A stretch of DNA of 36,226 nt from an uncultured Prevotella sp. (GCA_902798285.1 CADBVZ010000025.1:1-36226); one strand, 5' to 3'; shown: positions 7,107 through 18,086, counted from the stretch's first letter. Translations and numbers: made by a program. The notes: generated by a model from the sequence alone, not told the origin.

Positions 7107-8173
7107 AGAGAATACTATTCATAGATCGTGACGGCACACTCATCGAGGAGCCTGCCGACGAACAGATAGACAGCTTCGAGAAACTGAAGTTCGTGAAGGG
7201 GGTATTCCGCAACTTGGCCTTTATCCGCGAGAAGCTCGACTTTGAGTTTGTGATGGTGAGCAATCAGGACGGACTGGGCACTGATAGTTTCCCAGAGGAC
7301 ACCTTCTGGCCAGTACACAACTTCATACTGCAGACACTCGAAGGCGAGGGCATCACGTTCGACGAGTTACTCATAGACCCCCACTTCCCTGAGGACAATG
7401 CGTCTACCCGCAAACCCAACACAGGTCTGGTGGAGAAGTATATGAAGAACCCTGAGTACGACATCGCCAACTCATACGTAATCGGCGATAGAGAAACAGA
7501 TAGAATCTTTGCTCGAAACATTGGATGTAAATCATTGGTTCTCAATGACGAAGGAATGTCATGGGATAAAATTGCAGAGATCCTATTTGCTGGCGAGAGA
7601 ACAGCCGAAGTAAAGCGCACCACTAAGGAGACCGACATCCATATTAAGGTGAATCTCGATGGCACTGGCAAGTGCGATATTTCGACCGGACTGGGCTTCT
7701 TCGACCACATGCTGGAGCAGATTGGCAAGCACGGCATGATGGATCTGATGATTCACACGAAGGGTGATCTGGAGGTTGACGAGCACCACACGATTGAGGA
7801 TACAGCCATCGCTCTGGGCGAGTGTATTCTGACGGCGCTGGGCAACAAGCGTGGCATTGAGCGTTATGGTTACTCGCTGCCGATGGACGACTGCTTGTGT
7901 AGCGTAGCACTCGACTTCGGAGGTCGTCCTTGGTTGGTTTGGGATGCAGAGTTTAAGCGCGAGAAAATTGGCGAGATGCCTACGGAAATGTTCTTACACT
8001 TCTTTAAGAGCCTCAGTGATGCTGCCAAGATGAATCTGAACATCAAGGCCGAGGGCCAGAACGAGCATCACAAGATAGAAGGTATCTTCAAAGCTTTAGC
8101 CCGCAGCCTGAAGATGGCCGTAAAGCGCGACATCTATCACTACGAGTTGCCCTCGACAAAGGGATTACTCTAA
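7103..8173 (+). CDS. hisB: bifunctional histidinol-phosphatase / imidazoleglycerol-phosphate dehydratase
   Basis: This 356-residue fusion catalyses two steps of histidine synthesis: dehydration of imidazole glycerol phosphate and dephosphorylation of histidinol phosphate. Residues 1 to about 165 form the HAD phosphatase with the nucleophile motif FIDRDGTL (Asp8, Asp10) and VIGDRETD. The remainder is the dehydratase with [22 protein letters not shown] and the C-terminal NEHHKIEG, which supply the metal-binding histidines. The loop that holds zinc through cysteines in the E. coli enzyme reads [14 protein letters not shown] here (about residues 92-105) and lacks those cysteines. No other his gene lies in the window. 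It overlaps the upstream membrane protein gene by four bases, and the C10 protease gene follows after 11 bases. Confidence 0.93.
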   Translation: MKRILFIDRDGTLIEEPADEQIDSFEKLKFVKGVFRNLAFIREKLDFEFVMVSNQDGLGTDSFPEDTFWPVHNFILQTLEGEGITFDELLIDPHFPEDNASTRKPNTGLVEKYMKNPEYDIANSYVIGDRETDRIFARNIGCKSLVLNDEGMSWDKIAEILFAGERTAEVKRTTKETDIHIKVNLDGTGKCDISTGLGFFDHMLEQIGKHGMMDLMIHTKGDLEVDEHHTIEDTAIALGECILTALGNKRGIERYGYSLPMDDCLCSVALDFGGRPWLVWDAEFKREKIGEMPTEMFLHFFKSLSDAAKMNLNIKAEGQNEHHKIEGIFKALARSLKMAVKRDIYHYELPSTKGLL

Positions 8174-8184
8174 TTCATATCGGT

Positions 8185-9453
8185 ATGAAAAGACTGCAAC
8201 TATTAGTCGCATTATGGGCCTTATTCGCCTTAGGCGCAAGTGCCCAAGCTATCAGTATGGCTCAGGCGCAGAAGCGCGCTGAAGCATTTCTGAGCAAACA
8301 AGGACGACAGTTGCAGCTGACGATAGCCGAAACACCAGCCATGAGAGCTCGCACGAGAGGCGAAGAGGCGAAGGACTACTATTTTGCCTTTAACGCTGGC
8401 AAGAACGAAGGTTTCGTCATCGCAAGTACCGACCTAAGAGCTCCTGCCGTATTGGGCTATTCTAAGGAAGGCTGCTTTAACATTGACGATCTGCCCGAGG
8501 TGGTGGCCCATTGGCTTGAAGGTTATGCTGAACAGATCAAGTATATCCAGGAGAACAATCTTTGCAGTTCGGGAACAAGAGCGGCCTTTGGCATTCATCC
8601 CGCTGTGCCTGATCTGATGAAGAGCAAATGGTCGCAGCGATCGCCTTACTATAACGACTGTCCTATGTGGAATGGTAGATTCTGTCTGGCGGGCTGCGTA
8701 TCCATATCGATGGCTCAAGTGATGTATTACCACAAATTCCCCAAAGGAAACACCACCAGTATTCCTAGCTACACCACAACCACCCACTCTATCGAGATGC
8801 CCAGCTTGAAAGCAACCACCTTCGACTGGGACCAGATGAAGGACAGGTATTCTAGCGGCGACTCGGAAGCATCGAAGGCAGCTGTGGCCCATCTGGTGGC
8901 TTACTGCAGTACAGCGATCGAAGCCGACTTCGACCCCAGCAATACCAATGCCTATTACAGCAAACAACGAAAATCGCTGACTGAATATTTCGGCTATGGC
9001 GAATGGGTGCAGTTTCTATACAGACCTAATTTTAACGACACAGAATGGGAAGACATCATCTACAAAGAGATAGCCAACAAGCGTCCTGTGCTCTATAGCG
9101 GACAGACAGCCGACAAGGCGGGTATGGGCGGACACTCGTTCGTGCTACATGGCTACGACGGGCAAGGCTATTATGCCGTGAACTGGGGATGGGGCGGATC
9201 GTACGACGGTTACTATCTGCTGGATGCAATGGAGCCCGACTACAAATACAATTACCGCCAATACGCCACCATCGGAATATCGCCCGAGGATGTGTGCAAG
9301 CCTTCGAATATCTTGCGCACCACGCAGGAAAATGGCAAGCAGAAGATGTATGACCTGAGTGGCAGACAGATAGACGGAAAGGCCGAAAACCGACTCGTCA
9401 TCGTAAAGGAAGCCGACGGTACAACGAAGAAGGTTTACCATAAAACAAAATAA
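8185..9453 (+). CDS. secreted C10 family cysteine protease (streptopain/interpain-like)
   Basis: This 422-residue preproenzyme starts with a signal peptide (MKRLQLLVALWALFALGASA, cleavage near residue 20). A propeptide follows to roughly residue 140, with the FAFNAGKNEGFVIASTD segment typical of C10 prodomains, and then the papain-like catalytic domain. The catalytic cysteine is Cys171 in LAGCVSISMAQVMYYH and the histidine is His317 in GGHSFVLHGYDG, with NWGWGG completing the site. The last 50 residues hold YDLSGRQIDGK and a LVIVKEADGTTKKV stretch, like the short C-terminal tails of exported Prevotella proteins; whether this is a secretion signal is uncertain. Family members degrade host or dietary proteins. 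Position after hisB suggests co-transcription only. Confidence 0.88.
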   Translation: MKRLQLLVALWALFALGASAQAISMAQAQKRAEAFLSKQGRQLQLTIAETPAMRARTRGEEAKDYYFAFNAGKNEGFVIASTDLRAPAVLGYSKEGCFNIDDLPEVVAHWLEGYAEQIKYIQENNLCSSGTRAAFGIHPAVPDLMKSKWSQRSPYYNDCPMWNGRFCLAGCVSISMAQVMYYHKFPKGNTTSIPSYTTTTHSIEMPSLKATTFDWDQMKDRYSSGDSEASKAAVAHLVAYCSTAIEADFDPSNTNAYYSKQRKSLTEYFGYGEWVQFLYRPNFNDTEWEDIIYKEIANKRPVLYSGQTADKAGMGGHSFVLHGYDGQGYYAVNWGWGGSYDGYYLLDAMEPDYKYNYRQYATIGISPEDVCKPSNILRTTQENGKQKMYDLSGRQIDGKAENRLVIVKEADGTTKKVYHKTK

Positions 9454-9465
9454 ACGCCGAAAAAC

Positions 9466-9496
9466 TTGGCTGGCACATCTTTTTTTTGTACCTTTG
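9466..9496 (+). promoter_or_regulatory. promoter of the ABC-F gene
   Basis: TTG (9466-9468) and TAccTTTG (9489-9496) are 20 bases apart, a full consensus match. The leader to ATG 9533 is about 30 bases and includes AAATAAGGTATAAAG, a sequence type that recurs before other start codons in this window. Confidence 0.75.
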
Positions 9497-9523
9497 CAGC
9501 CGATTATTATAAATAAGGTATAA

Positions 9524-11146
<1,623 letters not shown>

Positions 11147-11154
11147 GCACGGTT

Positions 11155-11174
11155 TTTGCTAGGAGGTTAGCAAA
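11155..11174 (+). other. hairpin upstream of grpE with a Shine-Dalgarno sequence in its loop
   Basis: TTTGCTA (11155-11161) and TAGCAAA (11168-11174) are perfect inverted arms of seven bases around a six-base loop GGAGGT. The string AGGAGGT is a perfect Shine-Dalgarno core, but the grpE ATG lies 28 bases downstream of it and no start codon sits at a working distance. No T run follows, so it is not a normal terminator. Confidence 0.5.
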
Positions 11175-11195
11175 GAACTTTAAAATAACGCTATT

Positions 11196-11777
11196 ATGAC
11201 AGAAAAAGATATCAACATCGAAGACGAGGAGACTCTGAACGAGGCTCCCGTTGAAGAAACTGACAAAGAGGCAGAAGACACTGAGAACTCTGAGAATACA
11301 GAGAACTCTGAGAAAGCCGAGGAATTAGATCCACTGGAGAAAGCCCAGAAGGAGATTGAGGAGTTGAAGACACAACTGCTGTACAAAGTGGCAGAGTTTG
11401 ACAACTACCGCAAGCGTACCCTTAAGGAGCGCGCAGAGCTGATCCTGAATGGTGGTGAGAAATTCATCACTGCCGTTCTGCCCATTATTGATGATATGGA
11501 ACGTGCCATCGAGAACGGCGAGAAGACCGATGATCCCACTGTACTGCGCGAGGGTATGGAACTGATTCACCAGAAGTTCATGAAGACACTGGAGGCTCAG
11601 GGTGTCAGCAAGATCGATACCGAGAATGCCGACTTCGATACCGACCTGCACGAGGCTGTGGCTATGGTGCCAGGTATGGGCGACGACAAGAAAGGCAAGG
11701 TAATTGACTGCTTGCAGCAGGGTTATAAACTAAACGACAAGGTAATCCGCCACGCGAAGGTGGCCGTAGGACAATAA
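11196..11777 (+). CDS. grpE: GrpE nucleotide exchange factor
   Basis: This 193-residue co-chaperone would release ADP from DnaK and so pace its cycle with DnaJ. The first 45 residues are very acidic and repeat ENSEN-like units. A long amphipathic coiled coil follows (about 46-105, EKAQKEIEELKTQLLYKVAEFDNYRKRT), then the beta domain with the family signature ending HEAVAMVPGMGDDKKGKVIDCLQQGYKLNDKVIRHAKVAVG. The FDNYRKRT segment is a clear GrpE mark. dnaJ follows after 14 bases. dnaK is not in the window. Confidence 0.95.
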   Translation: MTEKDINIEDEETLNEAPVEETDKEAEDTENSENTENSEKAEELDPLEKAQKEIEELKTQLLYKVAEFDNYRKRTLKERAELILNGGEKFITAVLPIIDDMERAIENGEKTDDPTVLREGMELIHQKFMKTLEAQGVSKIDTENADFDTDLHEAVAMVPGMGDDKKGKVIDCLQQGYKLNDKVIRHAKVAVGQ

Positions 11778-11791
11778 GAAGTAAAAGATAA

Positions 11792-12955
11792 ATGGCACAG
11801 AAACGAGATTACTACGAGGTGCTGGGCGTCAGCAAAGGCGCAACAGAGGACGAGATCAAGAAAGCGTATCGCAAGATAGCCATCAAATACCACCCTGACC
11901 GCAATCCGGGTGACAAGGAGGCTGAGGAGAAATTCAAGGAGGCCGCCGAGGCCTATAACGTGCTCCACGACCCGAAGACACGTCAGCAGTACGACCAGTT
12001 CGGATTCGACGGTCCCAACATGGGTGGCGGATTCGGAGGATTCAGCGGATTCGGAGGTGCTTCGATGAACATGGACGATATTTTCTCTATGTTTGGTGAC
12101 ATTTTCGGCGGTCACGGATTCGGAGGTTTTGGAGGCGGACAGCGTCGTCCGCAGCAGCATCGCGGCAGCGACCTTCGTCTGAAGGTAAAGCTGACACTGG
12201 AAGAAATCAATACCGGCGTCACTAAGAAGTTCAAGGTACGCAAGGATATCCCCTGTCCTGAGTGCAGCGGTTCGGGTGCCGAGAAAGGCAGCGGCAAGGA
12301 AACTTGTCAGACTTGTCACGGATCGGGCGTCATCACCCACACCACACAGAGCATCTTCGGCATGATGCAGCAGCAGAGCGTTTGTCCTGTATGCGGTGGT
12401 GAAGGTCAGGTAATCAAGAATAAATGTCAGCACTGTGGCGGCACTGGTGTCAAGAAGGGCGAAGAGGTGGTTGAGATCACCATCCCCGCTGGTGTTGCCG
12501 AAGGTATGGTAGTCAATGTTCCTGGCAAGGGAAATGCAGGCAAGCATAACGGTATGCCTGGCGACATCCAGGTGTTTATCGAGGAAGAGCCGCATGAGAT
12601 CTTTGTTCGCGACGGCAATGACCTGATTTACAACCTGTTGCTCGACTTCCCGACAGCAGCCTTAGGCGGAGAGATTGAGATTCCCACCATCGAGGGCACC
12701 AAGCTTAAGGTGAAACTCGACAATGGTACCCAGCCTGGAAAGACACTCCGTCTGAGAGGCAAGGGTCTGCCCGCCGTTCAGGGTTACGGAAGCGGAAAAG
12801 GCGATCTGGTGGTTAATATCAGCGTATATATCCCCAAGACACTGAGCCGCGAAGAAAAGCAGGCTATCGAACAGTTCAAGGGTAGCGACAACTTCAAGGG
12901 TGACAAGCAGACACGCGACTCTATCTTCCAGAAATTCAAGAATTACTTTAATTAA
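11792..12955 (+). CDS. dnaJ: DnaJ (Hsp40) chaperone
   Basis: This 387-residue type I DnaJ would deliver unfolded clients to DnaK and stimulate its ATPase. The J domain (1 to about 70) carries HPD at residues 34-36. A Gly/Phe-rich linker follows (about 75-125). Four CxxCxGxG zinc repeats are complete: Cys155/158, Cys172/175, Cys198/201 and Cys212/215. The C-terminal substrate-binding domains end with the dimerisation tail. Length is standard. It lies between grpE and folC with 14-base gaps on both sides, so the three are probably one transcript. Confidence 0.96.
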   Translation: MAQKRDYYEVLGVSKGATEDEIKKAYRKIAIKYHPDRNPGDKEAEEKFKEAAEAYNVLHDPKTRQQYDQFGFDGPNMGGGFGGFSGFGGASMNMDDIFSMFGDIFGGHGFGGFGGGQRRPQQHRGSDLRLKVKLTLEEINTGVTKKFKVRKDIPCPECSGSGAEKGSGKETCQTCHGSGVITHTTQSIFGMMQQQSVCPVCGGEGQVIKNKCQHCGGTGVKKGEEVVEITIPAGVAEGMVVNVPGKGNAGKHNGMPGDIQVFIEEEPHEIFVRDGNDLIYNLLLDFPTAALGGEIEIPTIEGTKLKVKLDNGTQPGKTLRLRGKGLPAVQGYGSGKGDLVVNISVYIPKTLSREEKQAIEQFKGSDNFKGDKQTRDSIFQKFKNYFN

Positions 12956-12969
12956 TATATTAATAAGGT

Positions 12970-14283
12970 ATGACTTATCAGGAAACGTGTGAATACCTCT
13001 ATAGCCAGATGCCGATGTTTGAGCGGCAGGGGGCCAGTGGATACAAAGAGGGGCTGGATAACAGCCACACGCTGGACCAGCACTTCGGTCATCCCCACCG
13101 TCAGTACACCACTATTCATGTGGCAGGCACCAACGGCAAGGGATCATGTGCTCACACGTTAGCCGCCATCCTGCAGTCGTGTGGATACAAGGTGGGACTC
13201 TACACCTCACCACATCTCGTAGACTTCAGCGAGAGAATCCGCGTGAACGGTCATCCTATCTCGGAAGAATATGTCGTAGACTTCGTGGAGAACGAGAAGC
13301 GCTTCTTCGCACCGTTGAGTCCTTCGTTCTTTGAGGTGGTTACCGCTATGGCTTTCAAATACTTTGCCGACAAGAAGGTGGACATTGCAGTAGTTGAAGT
13401 AGGTATGGGCGGACGCCTGGACTGTACGAACATCATCACCCCCATCATGTCGGTTATCACCAATATCGGCATGGATCATACGGAGTTCCTTGGCAACTCG
13501 CTGGAACTGATAGCCGTTGAGAAGGCGGGTATCATCAAACAGGGCGTTCCCGTTGTGGTTGGCGAGACTGTGCCAGAAACTCGTCCTGTATTCGAGGCGA
13601 TGGCCTCATCGCTGAAAGCACCCATCACCTTCGCTGAGGATCAGCAGGAAATTATCTCGGTGGGGTACTCCAACAAAAGTATGGAGTATCACACCAGGAA
13701 CTTCGGAATCCTTCAGGGTGAACTGACTGGTATCTATCAGGAGAAGAACACGAACACTGTGCTTTGCGCCGTGAAGATGCTGGAGAAACTGGGCTATATG
13801 CACCCCGTGAATTGCTCGCCTAGTGCCGTCTGTCAGAACCGCGAGGTAAGGAAAGGCTTCAAGAAAGTATGTTCACTGACAGGACTGAAAGGTCGCTGGC
13901 AGATTGTCAACGAGACACCGCTGACCATCTGCGACACAGGTCACAACGTAGCCGGATGGCAATACCTGAGCCGACAGATCAGCGATGTGCCTTGTCGCAA
14001 CAAACATATCGTGTTTGGTATGGTGGAAGACAAGGACGTGGAAGGCGTACTGGCTCTTCTGCCCAAAGAAGCCACCTATTATTTCACCAAGTCGGATAAC
14101 AAACGTGCCTTGTCGGAGAGCATCCTGAAGCTTTATGCCCAGAATGCAGGTCTGCAAGGAGAGAGCTATCCCGATGTGCAGACTGCCTACAACGCCGCCA
14201 AGAAAAACGCCGAAAATAGCGACTTAGTGTTTATTGGAGGTAGCAGTTACGTGGTGGCAGACTTCCTTAAAAACTGCATTTAG
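12970..14283 (+). CDS. folC: folylpolyglutamate synthase / dihydrofolate synthase
   Basis: This 437-residue Mur-ligase-like enzyme would add glutamate to dihydropteroate and lengthen the polyglutamate tail of folates with ATP. The P-loop reads HVAGTNGKGSCAHTLA (about residues 51-66). It is followed by GLYTSPHLVDFSERIRVNG, the FolC signature, and by VEVGMGGRLDCTN and ITNIGMDHTEFLG of the central domain. The C-terminal domain contains LKGRWQ and DTGHNVAGW. It begins at an ATG inside ATAAGGTATG, 14 bases after dnaJ. No strong terminator is visible after the stop codon, only an AT-rich stretch. Confidence 0.94.
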   Translation: MTYQETCEYLYSQMPMFERQGASGYKEGLDNSHTLDQHFGHPHRQYTTIHVAGTNGKGSCAHTLAAILQSCGYKVGLYTSPHLVDFSERIRVNGHPISEEYVVDFVENEKRFFAPLSPSFFEVVTAMAFKYFADKKVDIAVVEVGMGGRLDCTNIITPIMSVITNIGMDHTEFLGNSLELIAVEKAGIIKQGVPVVVGETVPETRPVFEAMASSLKAPITFAEDQQEIISVGYSNKSMEYHTRNFGILQGELTGIYQEKNTNTVLCAVKMLEKLGYMHPVNCSPSAVCQNREVRKGFKKVCSLTGLKGRWQIVNETPLTICDTGHNVAGWQYLSRQISDVPCRNKHIVFGMVEDKDVEGVLALLPKEATYYFTKSDNKRALSESILKLYAQNAGLQGESYPDVQTAYNAAKKNAENSDLVFIGGSSYVVADFLKNCI

Positions 14284-14347
14284 GCTTTTTTAATACATCA
14301 AAAACATTTTTTTCGTTGAATCGTTCGTCTGTTTGAGTTTTTTTGTG

Positions 14348-14379
14348 TTACTTTGCAAACAGTATTACATTAAGTGTAA
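14348..14379 (+). promoter_or_regulatory. candidate promoter and inverted repeat of the gal operon
   Basis: TTACTTTG (14348-14355) differs from TAnnTTTG in one position, and no TTG occurs at the usual -33 distance. Just downstream, TTACATTAAGTGTAA (14365-14379) is an inverted repeat with five-base arms TTACA/TGTAA, well placed to be an operator at the transcription start. The half site occurs again before the ara operon. Confidence 0.35.
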
Positions 14380-14396
14380 CTAAAAACATATTCAAT

Positions 14397-15488
14397 ATGG
14401 CGAACACAACAGAAACAGCGAATCTGTGTGGTCTGAAGAGAGAAAACTTCCAGGCCACCATCAATGGTAAGAAAACAGACCTGTACATCCTCAGGAATCG
14501 TAAGGGTTATGAAGTGGCTATCTCAAATTATGGAGGTGCCATTTGTGCTATTATGGTACCAGACAAGGATGGCAAAGTAGCTAACGTTATCCAGGGCCAC
14601 GACAGCATCAAGCAGCTGACGAGCGGCAAAGAGCCGTACCTGTCAACTCTGATTGGCCGTTGGGGCAACCGTATCTGCAAGGGACAGTTCACGCTGAACG
14701 GCAAGGATTATCAGCTGGCCCTCAACGATGGTCCTAACCATCTGCACGGCGGTACCGTGGGCTTTAACGCCAAAGTTTGGGATGCCCGTCAGATGGGTCC
14801 CCGTTCTCTGGCCCTGCACCGCGTATCTTCTTACGGTGAGGAAGGCTTCACAGGCGAACTGGATGTAACAGTAGAATTCACATTCACCGACCTTAACGAA
14901 CTGGTGATTGAGTATCTGGCCACCACCAACAAGAAGACCATCGTGAACCTGACGCATCACGCTTTCTTCTCACTGGCCGGTACAGCCGATCCTACTCCAA
15001 CTATCGAGGATCAGATTTGTGAGATCAATGCAGACTTCTATCTGCCCACCGACGACACCGCTATTCCTACCGGTGAAATCCTGAAGGTAGAGGGAACTCC
15101 GTTCGATTTCCGTCAGCCAAAGACCTTCGGCAAGGAGATTAATGCTGACAATGAGCAGATTAAGTTCGGTCATGGTTACGACCACAACTACGTGCTGAAC
15201 AAGAATGAGGAGGGTGAACTGAGCTTTGCTGCTAAGATCACCGAGCCTAAGAGCGGTCGTACCCTGGAGTGCTTCACTACCGAACCAGGTATGCAGCTCT
15301 ATACGGCTAACTTCGCTACAGGTTACAAGGGTGCCAATGGCTGTACCTTCCCATACCGCTCAGCTGTATGTCTCGAGGCCCAGCACTTCCCCGACACACC
15401 AAACCGTCCGTACTTCCCCAGCGTTGTACTGCGTCCAGGTCAGACCTATAAGCAGAAGACCATCTATCGCTTTGGCGTCGTAGAGTAA
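14397..15488 (+). CDS. galM: cytoplasmic aldose 1-epimerase (galactose mutarotase)
   Basis: This 363-residue enzyme would interconvert alpha and beta anomers of galactose and similar aldoses. It has the galactose mutarotase fold with ISNYGGAICAIMVPDKDG near the N-terminus, then the phosphate- and sugar-contacting GRWGNRICKGQF and GPNHLHGGT, the catalytic histidine in NLTHHAFFSLAG, and FGHGYDHNYVL with the partner His. The catalytic Glu lies in VCLEAQHFPDTPN near the end. No signal peptide is present. I start at ATG 14397; the frame stays open upstream to 14343, but that would overlap the promoter-like region. It heads the galM-transporter-galK operon, with the transporter 24 bases downstream. 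Confidence 0.92.
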   Translation: MANTTETANLCGLKRENFQATINGKKTDLYILRNRKGYEVAISNYGGAICAIMVPDKDGKVANVIQGHDSIKQLTSGKEPYLSTLIGRWGNRICKGQFTLNGKDYQLALNDGPNHLHGGTVGFNAKVWDARQMGPRSLALHRVSSYGEEGFTGELDVTVEFTFTDLNELVIEYLATTNKKTIVNLTHHAFFSLAGTADPTPTIEDQICEINADFYLPTDDTAIPTGEILKVEGTPFDFRQPKTFGKEINADNEQIKFGHGYDHNYVLNKNEEGELSFAAKITEPKSGRTLECFTTEPGMQLYTANFATGYKGANGCTFPYRSAVCLEAQHFPDTPNRPYFPSVVLRPGQTYKQKTIYRFGVVE

Positions 15489-15512
15489 TCACCAACATCA
15501 ATTATTAAAAAA

Positions 15513-16790
15513 ATGACTGAGACTAAGAACAATGGCAAGCTCATTGCCATTATAACCATGTGCTTCATCTTCGCGATGATTAGCTTCGTTACCAACATGG
15601 GTGCGCCCTTTGGCAACATTTGGGGATTCGAGTATCCCTTTGCAAAAGCCTGGGGTAACCTCATGAACTTTGCCGCTTACCTCTTCATGGGTATTCCGGC
15701 AGGTAAGATGCTGACCAAATTCGGTTACAAGAAGACAGCACTGATTGCGCTGATCGTAGGTATTGTAGGTCTGGTATTCCAGTATCTCTCAAGTCTGGTT
15801 GGCGCAGGCACATATGTATTCACATACGACAGCGTTCCCGTGGCACTCAACCTGATTATTTATCTGCTTGGTGCCTTCATCTGCGGTTTCTGCGTATGTA
15901 TGTTGAACACCGTTGTAAACCCCATGCTGAACCTCCTCGGAGGTGGTGGCAACAAGGGTAACCAGCTGATTCAGGTTGGTGGTACATTGAACTCACTCAC
16001 CGGTACGCTGACCCCGCTTTTGGCAGGTATCCTCGTTGGTACTGTGACCAAGGACACCAGCATGAGCGATGTGGCTCCGCTGCTCTTCATCGGTATGGCA
16101 GTATTCGCCATCTCGTTTGTGATCATCAGCCGCGTTTCGATTCCTGAGCCTACACTCGGAAAGGTTTCTCCAAAGTATGAGCGCAGCCCATTGGCCTTCC
16201 GCCACTGCGTGCTGGGCGTCATCGCCATCTTCTTCTACGTAGGTATCGAGATCGGTATCCCCATGGAGTTGAACTTCTACGTCACAAAGCTTCCATTTGA
16301 AGGTGCAGCCGCCATCGGCGGAACATTGGCAGCAGCTTACTGGCTCCTCATGATGATTGGTCGTGCTTGCTCGAGTGCCATCTCAGGCAAGGTATCTACC
16401 AAGACTCAGTTGTCGACCGTTAGCGCTGTAGCTATCATCCTGCTGCTCATTGCCATCTTCATGCCCGAGAGCGTAACCATCGGCTTCAGTGGACACGATG
16501 TTCCCGCCAAGGCATTCCTCATTCCTGCATGTGGTCTTTGCACGTCTGTCATGTGGGGTGGTATCTTCAACCTCTCTGTTGAAGGACTTGGCAAGTACAC
16601 CGAAGCTGCTTCAGGTATCTTTATGACCATGGTAGTAGGTGGTGGCGTGATGCCTCTCATTCAGGAGGCTATCGCTAAGTCTGCAGGTGAGATCTTCAGT
16701 TACTGGCTCGTGATCGCCATGCTGGCCTACATCCTCTTCTATGCGCTCATCGGCAGCAAGAATGTGAACACCGACATTAAGGTAGATTAA
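15513..16790 (+). CDS. MFS sugar transporter (GluP/FucP-like)
   Basis: This 425-residue protein has about 12 hydrophobic helices and the layout of the FucP/GluP family of proton-linked sugar importers. It shows LMNFAAYLFMGIPAGKMLTKFGYKKTALIALI, where the charged loop GYKK matches the MFS loop 2-3 pattern, and a glycine-rich GGGGNKGNQLIQVGGTLNSLTG in the middle. Its place between galM and galK suggests galactose, possibly glucose, as substrate. The family commonly carries L-fucose, glucose or galactose, so the substrate is inferred from context. It lies in the inner membrane. Confidence 0.85.
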   Translation: MTETKNNGKLIAIITMCFIFAMISFVTNMGAPFGNIWGFEYPFAKAWGNLMNFAAYLFMGIPAGKMLTKFGYKKTALIALIVGIVGLVFQYLSSLVGAGTYVFTYDSVPVALNLIIYLLGAFICGFCVCMLNTVVNPMLNLLGGGGNKGNQLIQVGGTLNSLTGTLTPLLAGILVGTVTKDTSMSDVAPLLFIGMAVFAISFVIISRVSIPEPTLGKVSPKYERSPLAFRHCVLGVIAIFFYVGIEIGIPMELNFYVTKLPFEGAAAIGGTLAAAYWLLMMIGRACSSAISGKVSTKTQLSTVSAVAIILLLIAIFMPESVTIGFSGHDVPAKAFLIPACGLCTSVMWGGIFNLSVEGLGKYTEAASGIFMTMVVGGGVMPLIQEAIAKSAGEIFSYWLVIAMLAYILFYALIGSKNVNTDIKVD

Positions 16791-16819
16791 TTTACAAACC
16801 TCTTAAAATACTAAAGATT

Positions 16820-17983
16820 ATGGACATTGAATTCGTAAGAAGCCGTTTCATCAAGCACTTTGACGGAAAGACTGGTAACATATACGCTTCTCCTGGTCGT
16901 ATCAACCTGATTGGCGAGCATACCGACTACAATGGTGGTTTCGTATTCCCTGGTGCAGTAGATAAAGGCATAATGGCAGAGATGCGCGCTAACGGTACAG
17001 AAGATACAGTTATGGCTTATGCCATCGACCTGAAGGACCGTGTAGACTTCAAGCTCTCCGACCCCAATGGTCCCAAGGCTTCATGGGCTCGCTATATCTA
17101 TGGTATCTCTTTGGAGATGAAGAAGTTAGGTGTACCCGTTAAAGGTTTCAACATTGCCTTCGCTGGTGATGTTCCCCTTGGAGCTGGTATGTCTTCTTCG
17201 GCTGCTATGGAGAGTTGCTTTGCCTGCGGTCTGAACGACATCTTCGGCGAGAACAAGGTTTCCCAGTGGGATATGGTTTTGGCCGGACAGGCTACCGAGC
17301 ATAATTACTGCGGTGTGAACTGTGGTATCATGGATCAGTTCGCCTCAGTATTTGGTAAGGCAGGTTGTCTCATGCGCCTCGACTGCCGTAGTCGCGAATT
17401 CGAGTACTTCCCGTTCAAGCCCGATGGCTATCGCCTCGTACTGCTCGATTCTGTAGTGAAGCACCAGTTGGCTGGTTCTCCCTACAACGATCGTCGTAAC
17501 TCTTGCGAGAATGTGGTGAAGCATATTGCTGCCAAGCATCCGGAGGGCAAGTTCGAGACCCTGCGTGACTGCACATGGGAGCAGCTTGAGGAAGTCAAGG
17601 AGGAAGTTGGTGCTGAGGACTACAAGCGTGCTAAGTTCGTACTCGGCGAGAAGGACCGCGTGCTGGCAGTCTGCGATGCACTGAATGAAGGCGATTACGA
17701 GAAGGTTGGTGAGCTGATGTATCAGACTCACGAAGGTCTGTCGAAGGACTACGAGGTATCTTGTGAGGAACTCGACTACCTGAACGATCTGGCCAAGGAG
17801 AATGGAGTCACAGGTAGCCGCATCATGGGTGGTGGCTTTGGTGGCTGCACCATCAACCTGGTTCGCAATGATCTTTACAGGAAGTTCGTTGAGGACGCGA
17901 AGAAGAAATTCGCTGCCAAGTATGGTCATGAGCCAAAGGTTTACGACGTAGTCATTGGCGACGGTTCACGTAAGATTTGCTAA
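16820..17983 (+). CDS. galK: galactokinase
   Basis: This 387-residue GHMP kinase would phosphorylate alpha-D-galactose to galactose 1-phosphate, the first step of the Leloir pathway. The galactokinase signature GRINLIGEHTDYNGG spans residues 26-40. The ATP-binding loop PLGAGMSSSAAMES follows in mid N-terminal domain, and the third GHMP motif SRIMGGGFGGCTINLV lies near the C-terminus. NCGIMDQFAS carries the catalytic Asp. It ends the three-gene gal operon, with two hairpins downstream. galT and galE are not in the window. Confidence 0.96.
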   Translation: MDIEFVRSRFIKHFDGKTGNIYASPGRINLIGEHTDYNGGFVFPGAVDKGIMAEMRANGTEDTVMAYAIDLKDRVDFKLSDPNGPKASWARYIYGISLEMKKLGVPVKGFNIAFAGDVPLGAGMSSSAAMESCFACGLNDIFGENKVSQWDMVLAGQATEHNYCGVNCGIMDQFASVFGKAGCLMRLDCRSREFEYFPFKPDGYRLVLLDSVVKHQLAGSPYNDRRNSCENVVKHIAAKHPEGKFETLRDCTWEQLEEVKEEVGAEDYKRAKFVLGEKDRVLAVCDALNEGDYEKVGELMYQTHEGLSKDYEVSCEELDYLNDLAKENGVTGSRIMGGGFGGCTINLVRNDLYRKFVEDAKKKFAAKYGHEPKVYDVVIGDGSRKIC

Positions 17984-17994
17984 GTCCGACTTGC

Positions 17995-18020
17995 TATAAA
18001 CACGCCTTTTAGTGTTTATA
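17995..18020 (+). other. inverted repeat downstream of galK
   Basis: TATAAACAC (17995-18003) and GTGTTTATA (18012-18020) form a perfect nine-base stem with an eight-base loop just after the galK stop. It lacks a T run and precedes a stronger terminator, so it may protect the mRNA 3' end or serve as a protein-binding site. Confidence 0.45.
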
Positions 18021-18032
18021 AAGGTTAAATAA

Positions 18033-18075
18033 AGGCGGTAAAGTGTAACGATTACACCTTACCGCTTATTTTTAT
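18033..18075 (+). terminator. strong intrinsic terminator of the gal operon
   Basis: GCGGTAA-a-GTGTAA pairs with TTACAC-c-TTACCGC around a three-base loop CGA (18035-18065), a stem of 13 pairs with one mismatch. It is followed by TTATTTTTAT. The stem itself contains GTGTAA-cga-TTACAC, related to the palindrome in the next promoter. Confidence 0.85.
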
Positions 18076-18086
18076 GCACTTTTTGC

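Noticed and set aside
11155-11174. CIRCE heat-shock operator before grpE
   Set aside because: CIRCE has nine-base arms TTAGCACTC/GAGTGCTAA with a nine-base spacer; the arms here are TTTGCTA/TAGCAAA with six bases.
11721-12600. 290-codon minus-strand frame across grpE and dnaJ
   Set aside because: It is antisense to dnaJ, whose J domain and four zinc motifs are complete.
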